A stretch of 64,000 nucleotides of DNA, from contig OZ038324.1 of assembly GCA_964035795.1 (NCBI GenBank), forward strand, positions 1,655,779 through 1,719,778, given 5' to 3'. Positions 27,738-56,164 of the stretch are shown here, in pieces. A model generated the notes under the pieces. The model searched no databases. It saw only the letters and a program-made list of their open reading frames with translations, and was not told the origin of the DNA. The translations under genes and the position numbers were made by a program. This DNA is from Pterobdella sp. o SKG-2022. Its lineage: Eukaryota > Annelida > Clitellata > Hirudinida > Piscicolidae. Positions within the stretch are counted from its first letter, which is position 1. Every line of letters starts with the position of its first letter.

Positions 27738-30700
27738 GGGTGTCGTGGCGGATCTGCAAGAGGATAACTATGTCTTCACTTCCAACAGGCTGGCATATAG
27801 TTTCATGACAATTTTTTAGAATTTTTGCAAAATCTTTCCACAACACATAACGTCATCAAATAAGTGGCAAACAAAACCACCACTGCTGACTCACTTCAAA
27901 CCCATAACATTATGCCAACAGATGGTCTGACAACGTCAAAGAGTTGCCTTCTCTAGGCAATGGGCACGTAGGCACGGTGGTGAAGCAGTCTTGGGTGCAT
28001 ATGCAGGGTCTCTACAATGGATTCCGTAGCCAGTCCCACAGGGCAAAAATACCATCCACCACTGCAGTCTCCTATAAAGGTTGAGGATGTTTATTGTTCG
28101 ATGCAACATTATCTATAAGCGCTTATTGTTATGAGTTTGAAATATTTGTTAAGAATAAAATAACCATTATTTTCATGCTTGGATTTATTAAGTATTCAAA
28201 AGTGTTTTATACTTTTTACCTCAACGTTATCGATGATTTTAAGGCGTTTGTGCCAGGGATGGGTGGAAAGGCTGCAGAAACTTAGGATTCAAGTGGCAGC
28301 GCTCCACAAACATACAGTCTTTCTCTCTAGACACCAAAAATGGTTTGATAATTTCAACAATAACCTCTATTACATATTTGATGACGTCACGTCTCCCTAT
28401 CACCAACTTGTGCTGCAGGGGTATTCACAGAGAAGCATGTTGAAGAAGGAGTTGAAGTGGGCATGCAGTGGTACGTCCACAGAATCAGACACCCCATCAT
28501 CACTTTTAAACTCAGAATCAACTGCACGTCTGGGATGAAAGACAAGAAGTACGTGGTGATGCTAGAAGTGCCACAAGTTTCTCGGTCCGATGACATTGAC
28601 TTTGTCGAAATTGGGTGTCCTTTCAAACAAGCCAGGTGAGACAAGCTGATCATCATCCCCCAAAATCACCTTCATCGCTATCATCACCCCTACCACCATC
28701 ACTGACGCTATTATTGTGGTTAATACCACGACCTAACTCACCCCCACATTATCTTGGAAACCACCCTTGCCATCAACCTTCCCATCATCATCACCACCAC
28801 CCCCCTCATCATCATCATCATCATCATCAGCATCATCATCATCATCATCAGCATCACCATCATCATCATCACCACCATCATCATCCTCATCATAATCATC
28901 CTTAATGTACATGAAAGGTGTCTGAAAGGAACGACAAGGATAGCTGAAGACTTGCAGTTCTCGAAGAGGCAGACATTTTACATGTTGTACGAGCCCATCC
29001 CAGGCAACATAACGTTATCATGCAAGAGACAGGCTGCCTACTTCATCACCTCCATCCACAAAGACAAGAGCACTGCCTACAACCATTTCCATCTCAGTAT
29101 CTCATAGAATTTAGTCATAATATATCCATTTAGTGAAACTATTATGATAAAATGGTGTTTGTCTTAAATTATGAAGTCTATGAATTTTGGATTCAGTAGG
29201 TAATATTTGTGTAACATGCATGTCTCAGGCAGATTGCTGGGCAAGCAGAAGGAGGAAGAAGACCATAAAGCAGGTTGGAGGTTGTTGTGGGAGGGTGGGA
29301 GAGTTGAGGTGGAGGGAGATGAAAAGGTGGCAAGGACTGCAGTATCGAGTCAATATTCTCTTTACTCCAACTTGCCCTTCTCCAATGTCTTTGATGACTT
29401 TGTTGGTCTGAGTCCCTCTGGGCTAAGTTGGGGAGACACCACGGTTCGTTCAAATTTTGTACACTGAGCATCATAACTTTTATCTCCTAAATGATTAGAA
29501 GTTAAACAGCTTTAAAATTAAAAAACATAAATTGAGAGTATGAAATCGAGTCATCACCACACACGGATGACAGGCTTACCAGGGACACGTGTTTTGGGAT
29601 CAAGAGTTATGGATGAGTCCTGCAGTGGCTCTCTTTCACCCGCACATGGCTCGGCTTCTTCTCCACACCAGACTCAGAACCCTGGATACTGCATATTACA
29701 ATGCTGCCATGACTAACAATTCAGGTGTCAAATTTCCGTGGGAAAGTGCACTGACAGGTGAGAAAAATTTATATCTTACAATTTTTATTTGCTAAATTAA
29801 AATTTAATTCACTAATGTTTAAGTCAGCCAATAAAAAGCCGAGCAAATTAAAACGTTTTGATCCAGCTAATCACAAGCTTAACAGCTGAAAACGTTCAAA
29901 GTTAACAAAAAACTATGCAATGGTCTATGCTAGAGTCTGAAAAACTATGCAAATACCCGACAGGATTAGAAACAGGCCCATATGGTCCATGCAACCAAAG
30001 AGAGATTCACATTAATGGAGACATTCAGCTGGCCTTCAAATCTTACCTCGCATCCATCAACACTTCACCATCATTCTCCGTAGGTCTGTAATCTTTCCAC
30101 TTGAACACTCGAAACTGAATCACTTGAAACCCTCAAGATGAGCTTGTGGGAGCCAGAACTTCGAACCTCATCATTGGCACCGCTGACTACTGGATCTCTA
30201 AGATCTCTCACAACGTTGAGAAGGACAGATATGAAATCAAATGTGAACGAGTAACTTTAATGAATATGCATTATTTGAGGATTATGAACGAATAAATAAT
30301 ATCTGTAAAGAAGAAAATATCGCAAAACTAATTACAAACTTACCTAGGAAATCATAATAAGGTAATTAATCACCTGATATATTTCATGAATGTTGAACAC
30401 CTTTTGATTGGCACTTCAAATGTTTAAGATTTCATCTTTTATTATGCAATGCAAGTTAATGTTACCGCTACAGAAAATTTTAAGCATGCTCTTTGAACTA
30501 CAAAGAAAAGCGCTTTATGAATACCACATCACATGACACGTAACAGGCGTCATGCCTCCAGACGAGTACCAAGAGTGTGTATCCAATAGCGTCTACACCA
30601 ACTACATCGCAGTTCTCAGTTTACAGCAGGCCCACCAAGTCGCTTCCTCTCTGGGTACCCATTCTTCTTTCTGCTTCATTTATTAATTTCAATTTACAAA

Positions 30701-32422
30701 GCTAATTTACAAAAACTAATGAATTATGGTAAAGTTGTATTTATCGAAAATTTTAGTTTCTGTTTGAAAATAAGTGTATCTTAAAATGTCCTCATTATAT
30801 AGAAAAAATAAATCAATTTACAACCGTTTTTCCACAAACCAAAAAATGTTTTGAAAAAGTTTTGAAATGAACAAAATTTGTCTCTACTGAAGTTATAATT
30901 CAGTTATGATGCAATGCATTTATACCACAGTTGTGCATGAGTGGTCGTACAGATGCTTGAATGGGAATTGAACGTGGGTTATTGGGACTTAATGTAATAA
31001 AACCAATGACAACTTTCAGGATTCTCCAATGCTTCCTTGTACAGTGAAGTGGCAAACAAAATTTATATCCTGTTTGACTCAGAACTCAACTTCCACCCTG
31101 AGTATGAAGGCTTTGATGCAAGTATGAATCTTTGATGTTACACCTAGATTAATAAATTTTTATATCGATACCACACCATAAAAAATATATATTTTTTATA
31201 ACATTTAGGAAATATACGAGATTTAAGGTATTGATTTGTATAGCGCTCAACAACTTTGCAAGGTACCCAGATCAAACAAGCTGACGTCATTTTGTTGAAC
31301 TTTCCTCTCATGATGCCCATGCCTCTGCAGATCAAGCTTAATGACCTCTCAACTTATGAGCCAGTATGTATTATATACAAAACTGAATTTTTAAAACAGA
31401 AATAATAATAGAAGCAATAAAAATACATAAATTTTAAAATAAATTTGTGAAATTAGGTAATATACATATTTCCTGAAACTCTATGAACGGTCTCCATGTG
31501 TAAATGTTTTGACTCTACGCCAAAAGTCAGCAGTTGAATACATTTATTTTATCATTAAAAAAATAATTAATATATAAGAAAGAAGTTTGCTTCTGAGAAA
31601 TCTTTATTCAAAAATCATTAGACCATGCAAAAATTAAGAGATGGAGTTGATAAATACTTGAATAAAAACATTTATAGTTGTATAATAATTAAACTGAAAC
31701 AATAAAACCTAAAATTAATAACGTCTAACTGTATAAAAACTTCATGAAACCGCATGGAGGCGCAACGTTGAAACCAACGTATTGCTTGAGTGAAGCCGGC
31801 AATATGTATAATTGGAAAATTTTACATTAACTTGTAATACGATTTTGCTGAAGATCATATGTTGCTGCAGTTGACAGATGCCACGGGACCAGCCATGAGT
31901 GACAGCATGTACAGTGTGGGGTGGCTGAGTGTTGGACATCCCGTCAAAGCCCACGAGTCCTTCATCAAAATGTTTCAGCACGTCTGCGGAGACTTCCAAG
32001 TAAAACAACAATAAACAAACTTATGAATTCTGAGCAAGCAAACATACATTGATGGTCAGGTGTGGACAGAGTCGAAGTGGTGTCATGGGGCTCCGAACTT
32101 CATTACAGGCATGGGAGGATACCTACAAGCGTTGTTGTACGGGTATGGAGGCATTAGGTTGCACTCGGATCATCTCCACTTTGATCCCAAGCTCCCCTAC
32201 AACACCACCAGCCTTTCTTTTTATGGCATCAAGTACAAGGGATGTGACTTCGATGTGGTCATAAGCTACAACAGCACGGTTATCACGTGTATTTCATGTG
32301 ATCAAATTGAAACTACAGCAGTTTTTATTGAATACAAAGAAGGGAGTCGTGTGTACATGCAGGAAGGAACACCACAAAAACTAGAGAAGAGGGCGGGTGA
32401 TTTATATATTGAACTGCATTGA
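27738..32422 (+). CDS. PGGHG: Protein-glucosylgalactosylhydroxylysine glucosidase (GH65, ATHL1 family)
   Basis: Thirteen exons: 27738-27799, 27942-28079, 28419-28635, 28918-29096, 29229-29443, 29583-29757, 29976-30083, 30138-30242, 30547-30654, 31020-31121, 31263-31363, 31871-31999, 32060-32422. They give about 666 residues against 737 in human. Phases match throughout, but the junction of the first two exons is tentative and the start codon lies upstream, unseen. Landmarks in order: LPSLGNGHVGTVV, LYNGFRSQSHRAKIPST, GHVFWDQELWMSP, VKFPWESALTG, VMPPDEYQECVSNSVYTNYI, IKQADVILLNFP, ATGPAMSDSMYSVGW, VWTESKWCHGAPNFITGMGG. The enzyme removes glucose from the Glc-Gal-hydroxylysine unit of collagen-type proteins. 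The carboxylates in FWDQ, PPDEY and VWTE appear to be those reported as essential in the human enzyme (from memory). It runs convergently into gephyrin. Confidence 0.93.
28775..28905. repeat. CAT/CAC triplet repeat in a PGGHG intron
   Basis: Imperfect CAT runs just upstream of the acceptor at 28,917. On the plus strand it is pyrimidine-poor, so the acceptor lacks a classic polypyrimidine tract. Confidence 0.9.
30489..30534 (+). mobile_element. Diverged SINE tail fragment
   Basis: The segment CTTTGAACTACAAAGAAAAG followed by CGCTTTATGAATACC matches the tail of the SINE family at 39.7, 44.2 and 61.4 kb. It lies in a PGGHG intron, 12 bp before the acceptor at 30,546. Only the tail remains. Confidence 0.6.
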
Positions 32423-32554
32423 ACACGACATTGTTTGTGAGGATGTGAACAGCTTGTGAACATCAGTGGCGGAGATGCGCGTGTGTGTGTCATGTTTGTA
32501 TGGATTTCAAGTGAAATATAAAAGCACTTGAAAACTAACTTGAATGAAATACGC

Positions 32555-32560
32555 AATAAA
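32555..32560 (+). terminator. Candidate poly(A) signal of PGGHG
   Basis: AATAAA 132 bp after the PGGHG stop and 49 bp before the end of the convergent gephyrin coding sequence, so the two 3' UTRs probably abut or overlap. Confidence 0.55.
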
Positions 32561-32609
32561 TTATAAATTAATCAAACCACAAACGAATATCATAACAACC
32601 AATCAAAAA

Positions 32610-37450
<4,841 letters not shown>

Positions 37451-38085
37451 ATTAATTTCTATTTTGCTCAAAGAATCGAAATAGAACTACTATTAAATTT
37501 TTTATGTGTATTTACAAAATATTTGATATAGTTTTTATTTTTATTTTTCACATCAATTTTTAACAAAATTAAATTTTTTTTCATTTCTATGTCGCACGGT
37601 GTGTAAATGTAAAGTCGTAATTAATATATGTCTTATTTTCTACAAGTATGTCTCGTATATAACAGTTTTCTTTATACATTGGAAGAAAAAATATCAAATA
37701 GAAACATTAATTTTTTGCATTTAACTTTTGCATTAATTTAAAATTTAACAATTTCGATTAAAGCACTCCTTTCATAATGTCAGGGTTTATGTGAGTATTT
37801 TTTATTTTTTAATATATTTGCTCTATAATTAAATTATTTTTGAAAATTAGCTCATACAATGGGGCTTTAACTTTATTGAACAAAGTTTCTATGAAAATTC
37901 CAATACGATGCATTATATAACTCATTAATATTATATTATGTAACGGAGTATCAATAAGAATAAATTATTAAAGTATAAAAGCAAACATCTAGCATATCGA
38001 GTTATTAAAAATCATATTGGGAATAAAAATTATATTAATAAAGTGATTAAAAATTTAAACTCAAACGAATTTCCCATAAAGAGAG
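37451..38085. promoter_or_regulatory. Shared intergenic region of gephyrin (-) and ACSL (+)
   Basis: 635 bp separate the two divergent start codons, so both promoters lie here. The sequence is very AT-rich and I recognise no specific motif. Function is inferred from the arrangement only. Confidence 0.5.
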
Positions 38086-48723
<10,638 letters not shown>

Positions 48724-48940
48724 TCACTTCACCTGTATCGATATATACTTCATGGACTGAGTAAATATATATAAGGAGAAATAAGATGCATTTAACACCT
48801 CAATATGCCCAAGCAATACCCGCTCTTCTGAGATTTGTGTTTATTATTACTGGTGATTTCATTATTATTCTCATTATTTTTATTGTTTTTCCATTTCGAA
48901 TGTTTTTATTGGTACTAGATGTGTCATGTGTTTATAAGGT

Positions 48941-49018
48941 TGCTTGGATGTGTGAATGTGGTTGTTTGGATGTGTGAATGTGGTTGTTTGGATGTGTGAA
49001 TGTGGTTGTTTGAATGTG
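48941..49018. repeat. Tandem repeat, three units of about 24 bp
   Basis: Three copies of TTGGATGTGTGAATGTGGTT plus GTT. Confidence 0.9.
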
Positions 49019-49712
49019 AGCTTATTTCTGTATTTTTGTTGGTATGAGTTTCGATTGACTATTAGGGTTAGTTTTTCTGACTGCACTCTTAAATTATATA
49101 TTGTGGGTTTTGTGATGCTGCAAAAGTCTTTTGGCTTCATTGGTTACATCGCTTGGATCTTGTGAAGTAGGGCAAACAAGGGCGAGGTTGAGAAATATTT
49201 TTCTCACCATTAAAAGCTCGCTTATTTTAAAGTATTAACAAGATTAAATATCAAAAAACTATTTTGCATAATAACATTGCGCGTTTTGTGATACGTGTGT
49301 CGCAGTGGCTGAAATGTATCTCATGTTTTTTGGGCGGCAGAGGTATTGGGTTTCGTAATCTTTCGTAACAGTTGTTTAACATTTGGTGAAGATAGCGTTA
49401 ACATGTCACCATCATTATCATCATCATTATTACCATCATCATCACCGCCATCATCAACAGCACCACCATCATTATCATATTAATACATGAGCGTATTAAA
49501 CGTATTATCGATTGTTTGCCTTGATACATTTCATTAATTTCAGCATTAATTTTGTATACAACATTATGATGTCATCATCGTATCTGGCTTCATCAGCTGG
49601 CCCTTGTTGGTTGGTATCGATCAAGTCCTGAGAGCACCTTACAGTGCCTATGTTTTGTATTGTATTAACAAAGATTTATTTTTTAAAGTTTTACATTGAA
49701 ATAATCTGGGAA

Positions 49713-49717
<5 letters not shown>

Positions 49718-49755
<38 letters not shown>
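49718..49755. repeat. (AT)n microsatellite
   Basis: Pure AT run followed by a T run. Confidence 0.98.
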
Positions 49756-49764
<9 letters not shown>

Positions 49765-50127
49765 TTTAGACATATTTTTTTTTATAGTAGCGTCAAGCAT
49801 TGCTTCATGGCGGTCGTTTTAATGATTTGCATAATTAAAATCACCCAATTAATTTTCACCATCGGCTTTTTAACATTTCACAATTAATTTTACAAAATAA
49901 ACCAAATTATTTTTTTCAAAACTCAGCGCTACACGTGATGTTATTACAGGTAAAAGTGGCGTTTAAATTCAAAAATCGATAATCTTTCGGAAGTGCTTTG
50001 ATGCAGCAGGAAATTTAAATCTTGCAATATTCTGCGTGTTTTCTAAAGTTTAATTAGAAAATATTCTCAAAGGCTTCAAATGACTGTGGAGTCTCTATAA
50101 TCACGTGCAAATTTGTTTTTTGAAACG

Positions 50128-52882
50128 ATGAAGAAAACTTCTTCTAAGTCAAACCCCTTCTTTGATCTGGTGGTGGACAACTGTGAGTGTGATGGTTGGT
50201 GGAAGTTTTCCAGTCCCCCAAAAGTTCCCCCTTCAAAGACTTCCCAACAAGATCTCAAAATTAATGCTTGCAAACCAACAAAAAAACGCAATGCTGGCGA
50301 TTCGATGAGGATTGGATGTTTAATGGGGAGTTTCGAGGATAAAAAAATTTCAAAACTTGACAAAACAAAACTTTCCTCTCTTGGTCATCATCAACCACCA
50401 CAAGATGGATCCCGACTGAAAAAGATTAAAGAAGTTAGAAACATTGCTAAACAAAATGATAAAGTTGTAGTTTTTGGAAGCGATAATGAGGAACCTGGTG
50501 AAGACATATTCTTGGATGCCATAGACTTTCCAGATCAAGAAGAGGTTTTTTATGATTTTGAGAAGCAAAATGATATGAAATGTCTAGAAATAAAAGTAGT
50601 AGATGGATCTCCAAGCAAGCAGTTCATCCGAAGAATAAACCTAGAACCCGTTGTATCCACTCACCAGCCCCTCACCACTCCTTCAACACTTCTCCACAAT
50701 AAACCCATTCAGAAAAAAACTGAAAAGCTCAAACCCACTCAAACAAAACATAAAATTCAAACTTCTGAAACCAACAAGACAAAAACAAATCTCATCCAAC
50801 CTAAAAATAATGAAGCTATAAAACCAGTTGAACCTACAAATACTGAAACTGAAAAACCAACCAAACCCACAAATACTCAAACTGAGAAACCTACAAATAC
50901 TAAAACTGAGAAACTAACCAAACTTACAAGTACAGAACCAATAATCTTTGAAAACACAATTGGAATAGAAGAAACTTCGAAACTTGACCTTGAAACCACC
51001 CATGACTCCATTCCAGTCCCTGTCTTTTCCAGCACCTTCATCGACATCCCTCCGAAAATAGAGACTTTTCACATTATTCCACTCCCAGCTGATATTAAAA
51101 TGGACGAAACAATTACACAAAAAGAAGCGGAAACACCCAGAACTTCTGTCCCAATTACCACAGTGACTCTGCCCAGTTTAACTATCCTACAAACCCCTAC
51201 AACTACCACGACAACCCTTTCAACTACAGCTACTATAGTAACCACTCTTGTGACAACAACTGCTCCAACAAACCATACCACTACAACAGTTCCTCTTACT
51301 ACAACTTCTACAACAACGATCCCTGTTACAACTACTATAACAACAAACCCTTTTTCTGCAGCTACTGCAACAACTACTACAAAAACAGGCTGGCCTAGTG
51401 CCATTTTTTGCGATTATGAAAAACCCAAGTTTTTGAAAATATTCGAACCTAGTGAACCATGGTACTTGTTCGGCGATGAGGTGGTGCAAGTGGCAGTCCC
51501 TTCTCTTCCCAGTGAGGAGGCATCAGAAGCCAGCGATGATCTCTATGACAACTCCTCAAGCTTATTCAATGTGGTCAAAAACACCAAACACAAGACTTCC
51601 CACCACTTCGATCACTTCTCGTACATGAAGAAAGCATCCAGGGTGGAGGAGGAAAATAGGGGTCTCAAAGTAGTATCTGGCGTTCTGAAGGAGAATAATT
51701 CAAAGAAAGATATTAAAGTACGTTTCAAAAACACTGAAAAATCTGATAAAATTGACGACACTTTGAAAGAAAATTTGCAAGAATTTCGAAAAAGTATTAA
51801 CAACTACAAAGAAGATGGCAACGAAAGTGCAGTTAAAAAAGAAAAGATGGAAAAGAAAAAAGAGAAAGACACAAAAGAAAGAATTGAGAAGAGTTGGAAG
51901 AAACAGGACAAAGATAGCGGCAAATATGGCGACATAAATGGCGGGATTTTCACGGACGAATCGGAAGAGTGGTACACACACGTGCACAACGAACTTGATC
52001 TGAACAAGTGCATCTATCTAGGGGTCAGTCTTTTTAACATACCATTAGTGCTGCAAGAACATATTATTTTAGCATTTTTTCCTGCTTTTTGAATACTAGG
52101 ATAGTTTAAACTGAATAAGTTTGAAAAAACTAACTTTCAAGAAGATCAACCTTATTTTAAAACAAAGGATATTTGCTGATAACTTGAGAAAAATCAAATA
52201 AAATTTCTGTGCGTTTTAAGTTATCTTTTGAATCGAAGTGTTTATGGTTACTAATTCTTAAAAAGTCCTGAGCAAAGCATATTTTAAGTGTATTTCAAAA
52301 CACAGTAAAAATTTTGTCATTTTCATATAAAAATTAATTTTGAAAAAAACATACACAAATTGGAAATGCAACTTTATTTGCAGCTCTTGTAAATTCAAAC
52401 GCCTTTTTTGACGAAATTCAAAAAACCATTATTGAATTTCAACTATATAATTATAAAACCATAAATACACTATATGAAAAATCATGCATCTACAAAAACC
52501 TTCTCCACAGCAAGAAGACCTGGAGTGCACCTTTGATGGCAGTTATGAGCACATGAGTGTCAGTGATGATGAAATCGTCCCTCATCCCAACCAACAATCC
52601 TCAATTACTGACTGGTTGCGGGATTACAACGACAAGAAAACTCCAAATAAAACACAAGAAGAGAGCTTTCACATTGATAAGAGGGTCTTTCTGAGTGCCG
52701 AAAAGTTGGCTCAAAGACAAAGAATGGAGTCTGATTGTTGGTTCGATCAAGAATCAAACCTTAAATGGCCTCACAACCGACCTGCGGTGTACAAAGGATC
52801 GCCAGAGGTTCAAAAGATCAGAAGCAAAAACCAAGGAGAAGAGATGAAAGGGCTTTTGTCTCCCAAGTCTCTCAATTTCTGA
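50128..52882 (+). CDS. Unrecognised Thr/Lys-rich protein, two exons
   Basis: Exon 1 (50128-52023) is the longest open frame in the window. It joins in phase 0 from the donor GGG-GTCAGT to exon 2 (52511-52882, acceptor CTTCTCCACAG). Together they encode 754 residues ending SPKSLNF. The start is the first ATG (50,128) after an AT-rich stretch. Visible parts are a basic N-terminus (MKKTSSKSNPFF) and a Lys/Thr repeat region at residues 180-280 (KPTNTQTEKPTNTKTEK). A nearly pure Thr block with Val/Ala follows at about 354-418, like a mucin-type stretch. A compact segment (KFLKIFEPSEPWYLFGDEVV) comes next, then a Lys/Glu-rich helix (about 560-608), then exon 2 with SSITDWLRDYNDK and SFH­IDKRVFLSAEKLAQ-type sequence. 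There is no signal peptide or membrane segment, so a cytosolic or nuclear disordered protein is likely. No family recognised. It could continue into the next gene by an alternative donor in exon 2. AATAAA occurs at 53,544. Confidence 0.75.
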
Positions 52883-54070
52883 AGCAGATTATTGTTAAAA
52901 TGTCGCAATTTTGTTATTTGCTTTTTGAAATATTTTTCTATTACTTTTGAACTTTATCACTTCTCCGAGTTTGTCATGTTCTTTCTAGCATTTGGTATGT
53001 TCCAGGTTGTTCTTTTTGACCTGCTTTGAAACATATTGTGGTAAATTTTCGATATTTTAGCAGTTTAAATCATTTCCAACATCATTTGTTGTGTTTTCTT
53101 TTTAAGTTTTGAAAATCATGTTCTATTAGTTTTTTGAATTCTTTTAAAGATGTAAAATAGTTTTAATGCAACAATTTTACGAAATCAACCACTAAATTTT
53201 TAAAAATAAGATTGATTAATGGAGTTAGTGTTTGACTTCGTAAGATGCTTTCAGATCTTTTGTATTTATCAATTAAAAAATGCCTTAACCACTGCCTTCA
53301 CTTATTTTACTTTTTCGCTAAAACTTTCAATGCAATAGTAATATTAAATGCATATTAGAAATATATTTTTTTAGTTTCACAAGCTGATGATTTTTTAGTT
53401 GAAAAGCTTCGTGCACTATATGCTTGTGAGCCATGGTGTTTAATTTTCTCACAATTTTCGTATTTATTCAATTGCAAATTATATAAAAATTAGGGTGACC
53501 TTGTAATAAAAATTTTTTTTCGGGTTGGTTTATGTGATTATTGAATAAAATCAAATACTTATATGTTAAATTCATAAAATGACTCAAATAATTATAAAAC
53601 TCCACTTAAAAGCAAGTATTATAGAAACATGTATAATTTACTTTGAAATTTAGTTAAAAGTTTATATCACTTAATAAAAAAAATATTTTACTAATATAAT
53701 AAATGTTTTTTGGAAATTAAAACTTATATAACAACTGAATAATTAATAAGCTTAGGCGAGTAGATGAACACACCAAAAAATGAATATATAATAAAAGAAT
53801 ATATGAATTAAATCTAACATCAATTTAGTGCTCGACTTTCAAGTGATCTTGAGACTTTCGATCAATATTATCAGGCGTATTTAATAGCAATCATGTAGTC
53901 TTTCTTGAGATGATTTCAAAAACTCTTACGACATTGAACTCTTTTATATTGGATTTTCGGTTACAAATATGAATCTAATACGTGATCTTTTCTATCATTT
54001 GAGAAGTTTTGAGTAACAAATAAAGATAATTTTCGGATGAGAGGTGATGTGTTGTGGTTTGTTGAGCGAG
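52883..54070. other. AT-rich interval between the two unrecognised genes
   Basis: It probably includes the 3' UTR of the upstream gene, with AATAAA at 53,544-53,549. No exon was seen. The promoter or first exons of the next gene may be here. Confidence 0.45.
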
Positions 54071-56120
54071 AGTATCCAGGATGTGCTGCGAATGGATGAG
54101 GTGAGGAAGTCACACTTGGTAGTGATTAAACTCATATTGAAGAAGGGAAGGACCAATGTGCACATAGAAATCAGGGAGCACAATGGAGGAGGTGAGATTT
54201 ATAATAAATTTTTGTTTTTATTAATCAAGTCTGAAATTTATTCATTACAAGTAAAAATATAGTATATACACTCTTATGACATTCAAATTCATTTTTGGTG
54301 ATTTTTTTCAATATTTTGATAAAAAGTTAAGATGTATCATCATTTCAGGCCAACAAATCCTTATATTAGAATAATATTGTACCAAAATGTAAAAATTGAT
54401 TATATGTTTTGTGAAAAAAAAATTGTGTTTTTATTTGAAAATCAATATGGTGTCTTATATATATAGAATTTAATTATCTGTCTATGAATACAAGTAAATG
54501 ATTTGTTTTATGTAAAAATTATTTAATATTTTTGATGATACAATAGAACACATACATTAACTTTATTAGACTTCCACGAAGCTTTTTATCACATGGCATG
54601 TTTTCATTTTGTCCCTTTATTCCATGTTTATCCTCATTACATTGCATGCCAATAACAATGCAAAGAAAAAAATAAATACCTAAATTAAAATTTGTTTTTC
54701 TTTTTATATTCAAAATGTCTATCTATATTTTTATTTTCTAACTAATTATATTGCTTATTATTAATTGCTCAACATATTACTTCATCTTTATCATTTAAAT
54801 TAATTTATGGACATAATGTTTTTTATTATCAATAAAAACTCTCGCACTTATATTCACTAATATCTTTGTTGTGAGATCTCATGACTTCCAGGTCACCTTT
54901 GCAAATCACAATAAAAGCATTTGTTTAAACTTGTTTTGTTTAAAGTTTAGAAATTTTGATATTTTTAGCAGCAAGATGTTCTAAGATATGCTTATTGTTT
55001 ATTATTCTAGATTTCTCATTTCTGTTTTGTTCACATCTGATGTTATCTGCATTCATATGCCATTTATTTTTAGGGATAAAAAAAAATAACTTTGCTTTTT
55101 TTATTTATGCGGTTTATAAATTGCTTGAATTGGAATAATAAAAAATCATAATCTTTATGAAATCATTAGCACTAAAACCACCATCCAATCAAAACACAAA
55201 CATCACTACAGTCAAGATAACAGGCCTATTGTACCTTTTGGGACTCGGCCTGGGAACATTTTTTATATACAAATACTGTTCAAGAATCTCTCCCTACTTA
55301 TATCATTCCTTCTTCTTCTCCCCGACCTTCCTCTCTCCCCTCTTCTCTACCCACCAGGAATCCTCCAGTGTAGACATCACAAACCTTCAGGTAGGTTTCC
55401 ACTATGGCACCTTGCTAACATCTTTGTAGTTGTGTTCCAATGTTTATGATCAGTATATATATATATAATTAATTTTCGTCTTTAGACATAATCACAGTTA
55501 ACAATGAGTTCCAATAATTCCTTGATACGCATCTTTATCAATTTTTTCAATGTTGTCCATGTTTAATTTGAGGGAGTTCTTATAATCAGTATAAACTTAT
55601 TCAAAATTATAGCTTTGTTTTCAATGAATATATTTGAAAATTCTTCAAGTTTAGTTTAAATTACTGAAAATATATAAGTTGTTATTTTTTAAAATTTCTA
55701 AATCCCATACTTGATGCTTTCAATTCATTCATCAAAACAACTTAAAAATGTAATTTTCTATAAATCTAGCCTTATCATAACACATTTCTGATGCTTGATG
55801 ATAAGACTAAGCTCCCAATTATTAAAACGTCGCTGATCTAATGGAGATTCGTATCATATAACAAGTGACTTAATGTCTTATACTGTTTTATGTTATTATG
55901 TTCTCATAACTTATGCTGTTAATAGTATAAATTTTTTTAAAATCAACTATCAGTCGCCCTATATTGGTGTTTCGTTAGTTCAACAGATGCTTCACAGGGC
56001 GTTACTCCGTGTGTATTTAATGTCGGCCACGCGGGATTGAACCCGGTTACTTTAGATAATTAGTCTAATGCTCTACCAGCTAAGCTATGCCGGCCGGCCT
56101 TAATGTTTAATCATAATTAC

Positions 56121-56164
<44 letters not shown>

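Larger units (their letters stand above)
48724..50127. other. Intergenic region between ACSL and the next gene
   Basis: It holds the ACSL 3' UTR (possible AATAAA near 49,895; no closer canonical signal), a 24-bp tandem repeat (48,941-49,018), a CAT-rich patch (49,405-49,480) and an (AT)n run (49,718-49,755). No exon was recognised. Confidence 0.5.

Noticed and set aside
55157..55357. Apparent transmembrane segment (TVKITGLLYLLGLGLGTFF)
   Set aside because: It lies directly upstream of a strong polypyrimidine tract and acceptor at 55,357, so it is most likely intron translation. Only the 11 codons after the acceptor fit the exon chain.
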